Shown here one piece after another: positions 25,487 through 32,611 of a stretch of DNA of 40,385 nucleotides. The number at the start of each line of letters is the position of its first letter. Positions within the stretch are counted from its first letter, which is position 1. The notes under the pieces were generated by a model. It had not been told where the DNA came from. It worked only from the letters and a program-made list of their open reading frames with translations, and searched no databases. Origin of the DNA: Alphaproteobacteria bacterium (GTDB lineage Bacteria > Pseudomonadota > Alphaproteobacteria > TMED109); contig JAGWAT010000018.1 of the NCBI GenBank assembly GCA_021296265.1, positions 1,558 through 41,942 on the forward strand. Direction: 5' to 3'. Made by a program: the position numbers and the translations under genes.

Positions 25487-26332
25487 TCAGCCCGGGACGG
25501 TCCCGAGGCTGCCGTGCGTGCCCCGGTAGAGGATCTTGGTATGCACCTCGAGCAGGTGGCGATGTCGATCGAGCGCCGCCGGATCGAGATCACGTTCCGG
25601 CCGGGGCTCAGGGGCGAAGTGGCGGTAACGGTCCTCCCCGCGCACCAGCGTCGCCGAGTCCTCGTCGCTGTAGAGCTGACGGAGGTGGGGAGCCGCATAG
25701 CGGATGGCGTACCCGATCCGTCGGTCGTTCGATTGGTTGGCTCGCGAGCCGTGGATCAGCCGCACGTGATGGAGCGACATTTCGCCCGGTTCCAGCACCA
25801 CGTCGACGGCAGCGTGGTCGTCGACCTCTGCCTGGACCACTTGTCCGCGCGACAGCATGTTGTCCGCCGCATGGGTATCCGCATGGCTGATCTGCTCGGT
25901 GTGTGTGCCCGGCACCACGCGCATGCAGCCGCTCGCGACCGTGCTCGGACTGAGCGCGATCCAGGCCGTACAGATGTCCGGACCGGAAAGGCCCCAGTAG
26001 GTCGCATCCTGGTGCCACGAGACGTAGGCAGGATCGCCGGCTTCCTTGGTGAAGAAGTTCGAAGCCCAGCACAGGACGTCGTCACCGAGAACTTCCGACA
26101 CCGGGCCGGTGATGCGAGGGTCGCAGACCAGGTCGTAAAGCCACGGGTACAGCAGATGCGGCTTGAACTTGAGCCCGCCCTCCAGCTTTCCTCCCGCCGC
26201 CGCTTCGGCTGCTTCCAGCCTTGCCCTCAGGGCTGCCGCCTCGTCGGCCGGCATCGCGCGGAGCGGGTGGAGGGCGCCATCCCGCCGGTAGGTCTCGACC
26301 GCGTCTGGCCCGGCCGTCTCCGCCATGGTCAT
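25487..26332 (-). CDS. Phytanoyl-CoA dioxygenase (PhyH) family protein
   Basis: A 281-residue Fe(II)/2-oxoglutarate oxygenase of the PhyH family. Iron ligands are His107 and Asp109 (SWHQDATYW) and His194 (RLIHGSRANQS), with Arg204 or Arg205 as the 2-oxoglutarate contact. The VVPGTHTEQISH stretch is typical of the bacterial branch. GGAGG stands 4 bases before ATG 26332 and 10 bases before the in-frame ATG at 26326, so the latter may be the true start. It is the first gene of the TRAP operon, so its product probably hydroxylates the imported solute or a CoA derivative of it. That link is inferred from position only. Confidence 0.9.
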   Translation of the reverse strand: MTMAETAGPDAVETYRRDGALHPLRAMPADEAAALRARLEAAEAAAGGKLEGGLKFKPHLLYPWLYDLVCDPRITGPVSEVLGDDVLCWASNFFTKEAGDPAYVSWHQDATYWGLSGPDICTAWIALSPSTVASGCMRVVPGTHTEQISHADTHAADNMLSRGQVVQAEVDDHAAVDVVLEPGEMSLHHVRLIHGSRANQSNDRRIGYAIRYAAPHLRQLYSDEDSATLVRGEDRYRHFAPEPRPERDLDPAALDRHRHLLEVHTKILYRGTHGSLGTVPG

Positions 26333-26409
26333 GTTTCCTCCGCGAGTTTCCGGGCGCAGACTACCACGGTCGGTTCCCGGTCCCAGATTAGAAGGACTAA
26401 GATGTCCGC

Positions 26410-27591
26410 ATGAGCTCCATCGACCGTGTGGAAATCCACGTCTTCACCTTCTCGCTTCCCAACCTGGGATTCGGGCAGGGCCGCGGCTCCGGGGTAGGCA
26501 ACGTCGTCTACGAGCAGGGCGCCACGATCACGCCAACGCGATTCGCCGTCAGGGTCTACAGCAACGACGGCGCCGTCGGGTCCTACGTTACGCACTGGGT
26601 GGGCACCCGGGCCGCGCTGGGGCAGGCGGAGATGCTGGCGCCGATGCTGATCGGGCGCGATCCGGCGCATCGCGAGGCTCTCCACGACGACATGAAGCGC
26701 GAGTTGCGCGCCTATGACCACATGGGACAGGGGACGATCGACCTGGCGCTCTGGGATCTGGCCGGTCGGCAGCACGGCATGTCGGTAGCCGCCATGCTGG
26801 GCGCGTTTCGCGAGCGGCTGCCCACGTACGCGAGCACGTACCACGGGCAGTCGACCCCCGGCGGACTGGATACGCCGGAAGCGTTCGCCGACTACGCGGC
26901 CGCCTGTCAGGAGCGCGGCTTCCACGGCTTCAAGATCCACGGTTGGAACGACGGCGATGTCGCCCGTGAATCGGACAACCTCCGGCAGGTGCGGGCCAGG
27001 GTGGGCGATGGCATGCCGATCATGCTGGATGCCGCCTGCGAGCTTCGCACGTGGATGGATGCCCTGGCGGTGGGACGTGTGTGCGACGAGGTCGGCTGCT
27101 TCTGGTACGAGGATCCGTACCGCGACAGCGGCGTCTCGACCACCGGGCACCGGCGCCTGCGGGAGCGCCTCAAGACGCCGATTCTGGTGAGCGAACACAT
27201 CCGGAGCGTCGAGGAGAAGGCGGAGTTCCTGCTCGGCGGCGGCTGCGACATGATCCACGTCGATCCGGAGTATGACCTGGGTATTACCGGCGCGATGAAG
27301 ATCGTGCACGTGGCGGAGGCCTTCGGGCTCGACATCCAGGTGCACGCGTGCGGACCGGCGCACCGGGCTGTGGCCGCGACCGCACGCAACACGCATTTCT
27401 ACGAGATGGCGCTGATCGGCCCGGACATGCCGAATTGCGTGCCGCCCGTCTACGACGCGGGGTACTCGGACCAGCAGGAGGATCTGCCGGCCGACGGCTG
27501 CGTGCCGGTTCCGGGCGGTCCCGGTCTCGGCGTCGAATACGACTGGGACTTCATCGAGCGCAACCGGACGGATCTGCTCGTCTGGCCGTGA
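26410..27591 (+). CDS. Enolase-superfamily (mandelate racemase/muconate lactonizing) enzyme
   Basis: A 393-residue Mg-dependent enzyme that abstracts the proton next to a carboxylate, usually a sugar-acid dehydratase or racemase. The capping domain covers about 1-130 and the barrel follows with Lys175 (FKIHGW, with His177 where a second Lys is common), metal ligands Asp207 (MLDAAC), Glu234 (YEDP) and Glu262 (VSEH), and the Asp285 (DPEYD)/His312 (VHACGP) dyad. It is divergent from the PhyH/TRAP operon with 77 bp between them and overlaps the di-heme gene by 4 bp (GTGA). The substrate is likely a hydroxylated acid, but not assigned. A minimal upstream frame overlaps its start. Confidence 0.9.
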   Translation: MSSIDRVEIHVFTFSLPNLGFGQGRGSGVGNVVYEQGATITPTRFAVRVYSNDGAVGSYVTHWVGTRAALGQAEMLAPMLIGRDPAHREALHDDMKRELRAYDHMGQGTIDLALWDLAGRQHGMSVAAMLGAFRERLPTYASTYHGQSTPGGLDTPEAFADYAAACQERGFHGFKIHGWNDGDVARESDNLRQVRARVGDGMPIMLDAACELRTWMDALAVGRVCDEVGCFWYEDPYRDSGVSTTGHRRLRERLKTPILVSEHIRSVEEKAEFLLGGGCDMIHVDPEYDLGITGAMKIVHVAEAFGLDIQVHACGPAHRAVAATARNTHFYEMALIGPDMPNCVPPVYDAGYSDQQEDLPADGCVPVPGGPGLGVEYDWDFIERNRTDLLVWP

Positions 27592-28865
27592 TCCTGCGTC
27601 GTGCGGCGCGTAGTGCGGCACTACCGGCCCTGCTGATATCCGCCGCCTGTCTCGCACTGGGCGGGGCTGCCACCGCAGAGCCCGGGGTTGCGCGGGACAG
27701 CTTCTCGAAACCGCTGCCCAATCTCTCTGGCGACGAACTGACCCGATTCGCCCTTGGCCGGGCGCAGTTCCGAACGATCCGGCTGTCCGGTGCGCGCGCG
27801 GACGGGAGCGGCGGCCTCGGACCGGTTTTCAATCGTACATCGTGCTCGGGCTGCCATGTTCGAAACGGCCGGGGCCGCCCGCCGGAGGACGCCGACGGCC
27901 CGCTGACGACCATGGTCATTCGGCTGGGCCCTGGATCGAAGTACGGGAGGCAGCTCAACGACAAGGCGATACCCGGTGTGGAGTCCGAGGGACGAGCCGT
28001 ATTCCAGCCAAATCCGATCGTGCACGTCGAGCTGGGCGGCGTGAACTGGCCTCTGCGCTCGGCCCGTCTCGCCGTTCGTGAACCGGCGCTCGGCCCGCTG
28101 GCACCGCATGTGGAGCTCTCGCCACGGGTGGCTCCGCAGATCGCGGGCATCGGTCTTCTGGAGCGTATTCCGGACGCGGTGCTGTCGGAGCTGGCTGATC
28201 CGGACGACCGGAACGGCGATGGCATCTCCGGGCGCCGCGGCGGGAACGGTGCCGGGCGGTTCGGCTGGCGGGCTGAGGTTGCGACTGTCAAGGCCCAGGT
28301 CGCCGAGGCCCTGCATGAGGATATGGGCGTGACCAGCACGCTCCGGCCTTCGGTGAACTGTGCCGCCGGGCACGCCGCGTGTACCGCTCGGGCCGGCGGT
28401 GGGATCGAGATCGACGCCAAAGCGTTCCGGGCCCTCGTGACGTATGTCAGCAACCTGGCCCCGCCGGCGCCGCGTGTCTCGCCCGCTGCCGACGCCGGCA
28501 GCGAGGTTTTCGATGCCATCGGGTGTACCGCTTGCCACGTCGCGGAATGGGAGCTAGAGGCCTCACCCGTCGGGGTGATCCGTCCGTATACGGATCTGCT
28601 CCTGCACGATCTTGGCCCCGCGCTCGCGGACCGACGGGTCGACGGGAGCCTCGGCAACCGGGAGTGGCGGACGGCACCTCTCTGGGGGATCGGTCAGATC
28701 TTCGCCGTGAACGGTCATCGTCGGCTGCTGCACGACGGGCGCGCGCGGGGTTTCGTCGAGGCCATCCTCTGGCATGGAGGGGAGGCAGCCTCCGCCCGCG
28801 ATCGATTTCGGGCTCTACGGCCCGCGGACCGGGCAGCGTTGCTTGCATTCCTGGCTTCGCTGTAG
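27588..28865 (+). CDS. Exported di-heme cytochrome (DUF1111/di-haem oxidoreductase family)
   Basis: A 425-residue periplasmic protein with a signal peptide (ALLISAACLALGGAATA, ending near residue 30) and two c-heme motifs, CSGCH (Cys86, Cys89, His90) and CTACH (Cys313, Cys316, His317). The intervening RNGRGRPPEDADGPLTTM, VAPQIAGIGLLERIPD, DRNGDGISGR and the C-terminal WRTAPLWGIG, LLHDGRARGFVEAILWHGGEA are the hallmark of the DUF1111 di-haem oxidoreductase/putative thiol-oxidoreductase family. These are distant relatives of MauG-type peroxidases and are often found near iron-uptake genes. It starts at a GTG overlapping the enolase-like gene's stop (GTGA). Reaction unknown. Confidence 0.9.
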   Translation: MILRRAARSAALPALLISAACLALGGAATAEPGVARDSFSKPLPNLSGDELTRFALGRAQFRTIRLSGARADGSGGLGPVFNRTSCSGCHVRNGRGRPPEDADGPLTTMVIRLGPGSKYGRQLNDKAIPGVESEGRAVFQPNPIVHVELGGVNWPLRSARLAVREPALGPLAPHVELSPRVAPQIAGIGLLERIPDAVLSELADPDDRNGDGISGRRGGNGAGRFGWRAEVATVKAQVAEALHEDMGVTSTLRPSVNCAAGHAACTARAGGGIEIDAKAFRALVTYVSNLAPPAPRVSPAADAGSEVFDAIGCTACHVAEWELEASPVGVIRPYTDLLLHDLGPALADRRVDGSLGNREWRTAPLWGIGQIFAVNGHRRLLHDGRARGFVEAILWHGGEAASARDRFRALRPADRAALLAFLASL

Positions 28866-29028
28866 GCGGGGCTCCCGCCGCGCACGATCGGTACGGGGCC
28901 AGGGATCTCTGCTGCGGAGTTTCAGTGACTCGACGTGGAAGCGACCTGGCGCTTGGCTTTCTTGGCGGCCGAAAGTCCACGTCAGAGGAACGCAACCGGG
29001 TGGAATGGCGGGGGAGCGGGCTGTATAG

Positions 29029-29056
29029 TCGACATCGTGCACTCAGACTGCATAAT
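29029..29056 (+). promoter_or_regulatory. Promoter of the DUF4143 ATPase gene
   Basis: TCGACA (-35, 5 of 6 consensus bases) and CATAAT (-10, 5 of 6) are 16 bases apart in a small AT-rich patch. The start of transcription would fall near 29063, only a few bases before the GTG at 29069, which suggests a leaderless or nearly leaderless mRNA. The rest of 28866-29028 holds no gene. Confidence 0.5.
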
Positions 29057-29068
29057 ATTGATCATGCC

Positions 29069-30292
29069 GTGACCGAATCTTACATCGCCCGCTCTATCGA
29101 GCCGGTTCTGAAAAGAGCAGCCGACGAATTCCCCGCTGTCGCCGTCACTGGTCCGCGACAGTCCGGGAAGACGACGCTCTTGCAACAGCTGTTCGGCGAG
29201 TCCCACCGATATGTCTCCCTGGAGCCGCCAGACATTCGCGCAGCGGCGAATGCCGACCCCCGTGCATTTCTCGAAATGTTCAGACCCCCGGTCATCTTCG
29301 ACGAGGCGCAAAATGCGCCAAGTCTGTTCCCTTACATAAAAGAGAGGATCGACGCCGATCGACACAATGCCGGGCAGTACCTGTTAACGGGCGCACAGAA
29401 CCTGTCGTTAGCGGAAGACATCAATGAGTCGCTCGCCGGTCGCATTGCGATGCTGTGCCTGCTGCCGCTTTCCCGACGGGAGGCGGAAGGACGACCGGAC
29501 CTCCTCCTGCCGTGGGAAACACAGCGCTCGCCTGCTCCTGCCGGGCGTTTCGCCTACGACGAACTCTGGAAGGCATTCCTGAGAGGTGGGTTCCCCGAAC
29601 TCTGCGCCCATCCGAATCGCGATGTCGCTCTATGGCACGGCAGCTATATCCAGACCTATCTGGAGCGGGACGTGCGTGCTCTCCGGCACGTTGGCGATCT
29701 CACGGGGTTCCACAGTTTTCTGCAAGTCCTCGCGGCCCGAAGCGGCCAATTGCTGAACCTCACCGGCATTGCGCGTGATCTGGGTTTGGCCGTCAATACG
29801 ATCAAGGCTTGGATATCCGTGCTGGAAGAGACCTACCAGGTGTTTGTGCTCCGCCCGTACCACGCCAATGTCGGGAAGCGACTCGTCAAGACCGCGAAAG
29901 TGTATTTCACGGACACCGGAACGCTATGCCATCTCGCGGGACTCCGGGATGCCGGACATGCGGCATCCGGTCCGATGGGGGGCGCCATCATGGAGACAGC
30001 GGTACTTTCGGAGATCGTGAAGGCGTCGACTCACCGGGGAATTGCACCGCAGGTGTTCTTTTGGCGAACCCTGGCGGGAACCGAGGTTGATCTCGTCATG
30101 GTGAGTGAAGGGAAGCTGGTGCCCATCGAGGTCAAGCTCTCCGCGACGCCGAGGCCCGGGATGGCGGCCTCGATACGCACGATGCGAGCGGACTTCGGGG
30201 ATCGGGCCATGGCCGGATACGTGGTCCATCCGGGAGACGTCCAGTTACCGTTGGGTCCGGGCGTGACCGCCCACCCATTCGCGGGCCTATGA
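29069..30292 (+). CDS. AAA-type ATPase with DUF4143 C-terminal domain
   Basis: A 407-residue P-loop protein. Walker A is GPRQSGKTT (28-36), Walker B PVIFDEAQ, and a sensor-1-like YLLTGAQN follows. A winged-helix middle (LLNLTGIARDLGLAVNTIKAWISVLEETY) precedes a C-terminal DUF4143 part with a PD-(D/E)xK-nuclease-like core (WRTLAGTEVDLVM, then PIEVKLS). Such proteins are widespread, patchily distributed and functionally undefined. The GTG start gives the family-standard N-terminus (xxYIARxIEPxL); no ribosome site is visible, but a promoter ends a few bases upstream. Base use looks less GC-rich than in neighbouring genes, hinting at acquisition by transfer. Confidence 0.88.
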   Translation: MTESYIARSIEPVLKRAADEFPAVAVTGPRQSGKTTLLQQLFGESHRYVSLEPPDIRAAANADPRAFLEMFRPPVIFDEAQNAPSLFPYIKERIDADRHNAGQYLLTGAQNLSLAEDINESLAGRIAMLCLLPLSRREAEGRPDLLLPWETQRSPAPAGRFAYDELWKAFLRGGFPELCAHPNRDVALWHGSYIQTYLERDVRALRHVGDLTGFHSFLQVLAARSGQLLNLTGIARDLGLAVNTIKAWISVLEETYQVFVLRPYHANVGKRLVKTAKVYFTDTGTLCHLAGLRDAGHAASGPMGGAIMETAVLSEIVKASTHRGIAPQVFFWRTLAGTEVDLVMVSEGKLVPIEVKLSATPRPGMAASIRTMRADFGDRAMAGYVVHPGDVQLPLGPGVTAHPFAGL

Positions 30293-30296
30293 TGGT

Positions 30297-30326
30297 CGTG
30301 GCCCGTCTCCACGAGAGCAGGCCACG
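30297..30326 (+). terminator. Hairpin directly after the DUF4143 ATPase gene
   Basis: CGTGGCC and GGCCACG form an outer 7-bp stem, with an inner TCTC/GAGA stem, 4 bp after the stop codon. No T-run follows, so it may be a terminator or an mRNA 3'-end structure. Bases 30327-30512 show no other feature. Confidence 0.4.
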
Positions 30327-30512
30327 GCGATTTGGACGATGCCCGTGTCGATCGGCCGGACGCCGGTCCGGGCGTGGCCGCCACGGCGTCTCGCGAAAGC
30401 CGTCATCGTCGAACGCAGTTCCTCGTCGTGGGGCCGGGCGATTTACCTGCTATCCGTCGTCACGACGCACTGAGCGCGTGGTGCCGGGCTACCGGCTTGT
30501 ACTGTTCAAACG

Positions 30513-31901
30513 ATGTGCGGCCGGTTACTTGGAATGATGCAACCTAGTTCTGACACACCTTCGACTGGAACCGCCAGCGGCGGTCCCGGCGGTGCCCTGT
30601 CCGGCCGCTTGCGGGTACCCGGCGACAAGTCGATCTCCCACCGCGCCCTGCTGATTTCGGCCCTCGCGGTCGGGGAATCGTGTGCTGACGGCTGCCTGGA
30701 ATCAGACGATGTCCTCGCGACGCGGGCGTGCCTACAGACGCTCGGTGTCGACATCCTGAGAACCGCTCCGGGTTCCTACCGGATTCACGGCGTTGGCACG
30801 CACGGTCTGGCCCCGCCGGACGGCATTCTGGACTGCGGCAACAGCGGTACGGCCGCCCGCCTGCTGGCGGGAGTGCTGGCCGGACACGCTTTCCCGGCAG
30901 TCCTCACCGGCGACGCCTCGCTGCGGCGCCGGCCCATGCGGCGAGTGATCGACCCACTCGAGGCCATGGGGGCGGAGTTCAGCACGGCCGAGGGCGGCAG
31001 GCTGCCGATGACCGTTACGGGCACCGACGATCTGCTGCCGGCGACTTGGACGAGCGCGGTGGCATCCGCGCAGGTGAAGACGTGCGTGCTGCTGGCGGGA
31101 CTGCACGCGAGCGGGACCACGACCGTGGTCGAGCCCCGCCAGAGCCGCGACCACGGCGAGCGCATGCTGCGCGGCTTTGGCGCCGCCGTGTCGGCAAGGG
31201 CCGTCGACGACGGCCTGGCGGTTTCGGTGGAAGGCAATGCGTCACTGCGCCCCACCGCTATTGCGGTCCCGGGAGACGTGTCGTCAGCGGCTTTTCCACT
31301 GGTGGCAACGCTGCTCACCGACGGTTCCGACTTGGAACTGGAAGGAGTTGGCGTCAACCCGACCCGCACGGGAATCCTCGACGCGCTACGCGCCATGGGC
31401 GCCGACATCGAGGAAGAGCGGGTCGAGGGCGCCGGCACCGAGCCGATCGCCAACCTCCGGGTCCGCGGCCGGGGCGGCCGTCTGCGGGCGGTCGATCTCG
31501 GGCCGGAGTACGCACCGAGAACCATCGACGAGTATCCCGCGCTGGCAATGGCCGCTGCCTGTGCAGAAGGCGTCAGCCGGTTCCGCGGTCTCGGCGAGCT
31601 TCGGGTCAAGGAGAGCGATCGGCTGGAAACGCTCCGGGCGGGTCTGCAGGCTGCGGGCGTCTCGGCTCGCATCCAAGGTGACGATCTCCTGATCGAGGGC
31701 ACCTCACGCCCCCGTGGAGGCGTCAGGATCGACTCTTCCCTCGATCACCGGATCGCCATGGCGTTCCTGGTCCTGGGGACTGCTTGTGCGGCGCCCATCG
31801 AAGTCACCGGCGCCGCAACGATACGGACCAGCTGGCCCGCATTCGGAGAGGCCATGCGGCAGCTTGGCGCCGCCATCGACACCGGGGCCGCGGCCGCATG
31901 A
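30513..31901 (+). CDS. aroA: 3-phosphoshikimate 1-carboxyvinyltransferase (EPSP synthase)
   Basis: A 462-residue enzyme of the shikimate pathway that joins PEP and shikimate-3-phosphate. Motifs: LRVPGDKSISHRALL, the PEP-loop LDCGNSGTAARLL, RRRPMRRVIDPLEAMG, SAQVKTCVLLAGL, VPGDVSSAAFPLVA and the C-terminal LRVKESDRLETL and SSLDHRIAMAF. The wording is nearer the class II (CP4/Bacillus-like) enzymes, but the loop has Gly-Thr where CP4 has an alanine. The start is not certain: ATG codons at 30513, 30534 and 30537 are in frame and none has a good ribosome site. It overlaps cmk by 4 bp and opens the housekeeping operon. Confidence 0.95.
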   Translation: MCGRLLGMMQPSSDTPSTGTASGGPGGALSGRLRVPGDKSISHRALLISALAVGESCADGCLESDDVLATRACLQTLGVDILRTAPGSYRIHGVGTHGLAPPDGILDCGNSGTAARLLAGVLAGHAFPAVLTGDASLRRRPMRRVIDPLEAMGAEFSTAEGGRLPMTVTGTDDLLPATWTSAVASAQVKTCVLLAGLHASGTTTVVEPRQSRDHGERMLRGFGAAVSARAVDDGLAVSVEGNASLRPTAIAVPGDVSSAAFPLVATLLTDGSDLELEGVGVNPTRTGILDALRAMGADIEEERVEGAGTEPIANLRVRGRGGRLRAVDLGPEYAPRTIDEYPALAMAAACAEGVSRFRGLGELRVKESDRLETLRAGLQAAGVSARIQGDDLLIEGTSRPRGGVRIDSSLDHRIAMAFLVLGTACAAPIEVTGAATIRTSWPAFGEAMRQLGAAIDTGAAAA

Positions 31902-32611
31902 TCATTGCGATCGACGGGCCAGCGGCGGTCGGAACCGGCACGCTGGCCCGCGGGCTGGCCGCGCGGTTCAATTTGGGCCACCTCGACAGCGGGCTCCTGT
32001 ACCGGGCCGTGGCGGCGCGGGTGCTTGCGGGCGGCGGCGGCGGCCACGATCCCGATCAGGCGGCGGGAGCGGCCCGGGCAGTGGCGATGACGGAACTGGC
32101 GGAACCGGCGCTACGGCGCGAAGACGTGGGCCGGGTCGCATCGATGGTGGCGGTGCACCCGGCAGTGCGGCAGGTGCTGCTTGGACGCCAGCGGGACTTT
32201 GCCCGTCGTCCGCCGGCCGGGACGGACGGCGCCGTCCTTGACGGGCGTGACATCGGCACGGTGGTCCTGCCCGATGCCGACGTGAAGTTTTTCCTGACCG
32301 GATCGCTGGACGTCCGGTTAGTTCGGCGGGTCAAAGAGTTGCGGGCTCGTGGAGAGCCGTTTATACAAGCCCGTGTTGAGCAGGACATGCGAGAGCGTGA
32401 CCAGCGCGACCGGTCTCGCGCGGCAGCACCGCTAGCGGCCGCTACCGACGCGCATGTGATCGATACCACCGAAATTGACGCCGAGGCCGTGCTCGAGACG
32501 GCCTGTCGGCTGGTGAGGTCGAGTCCGAGGATCTCACGCACCAAGGTTCGCCGGAAGAGCGGCGCGCCATCGGACACCGCCCAGAAGGTGCGGAGCCAGG
32601 AGAGCCCATGA
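31898..32611 (+). CDS. cmk: Cytidylate kinase with altered P-loop
   Basis: A 237-residue NMP kinase that phosphorylates CMP and dCMP. The fold is well preserved: LDSGLLYRAVA, LDGRDIGTVVLPDADVKFFLTGS, VRRVKELRARGE, RDQRDRSRAAAPL and DTTEIDAEAV. The P-loop is unusual. The family motif GPAASGKGTLAR reads GPAAVGTGTLAR (residues 7-18), so the phosphate-binding lysine is Thr13 and the preceding Ser is Val11. The codon is ACC, two changes from AAG. A basic tail of about 30 residues follows the usual end. The gene overlaps both aroA and rpsA by 4 bp (ATGA each), the standard alphaproteobacterial arrangement. Confidence 0.92.
   Translation: MIIAIDGPAAVGTGTLARGLAARFNLGHLDSGLLYRAVAARVLAGGGGGHDPDQAAGAARAVAMTELAEPALRREDVGRVASMVAVHPAVRQVLLGRQRDFARRPPAGTDGAVLDGRDIGTVVLPDADVKFFLTGSLDVRLVRRVKELRARGEPFIQARVEQDMRERDQRDRSRAAAPLAAATDAHVIDTTEIDAEAVLETACRLVRSSPRISRTKVRRKSGAPSDTAQKVRSQESP

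Noticed and set aside
26329-27657. A 442-codon minus-strand frame opposite the enolase-family gene
   Set aside because: The plus strand encodes a full catalytic set; the minus frame is a shadow.
28379-29068. N-terminal extension of the DUF4143 ATPase frame through the di-heme gene
   Set aside because: It overlaps the end of the di-heme cytochrome out of frame; family similarity begins only at the GTG near 29069, next to a promoter.
30832-30870. AroA as a naturally glyphosate-tolerant CP4-type enzyme
   Set aside because: The PEP loop reads GNSGT and keeps the glycine that is alanine in CP4, so tolerance cannot be claimed from the sequence.
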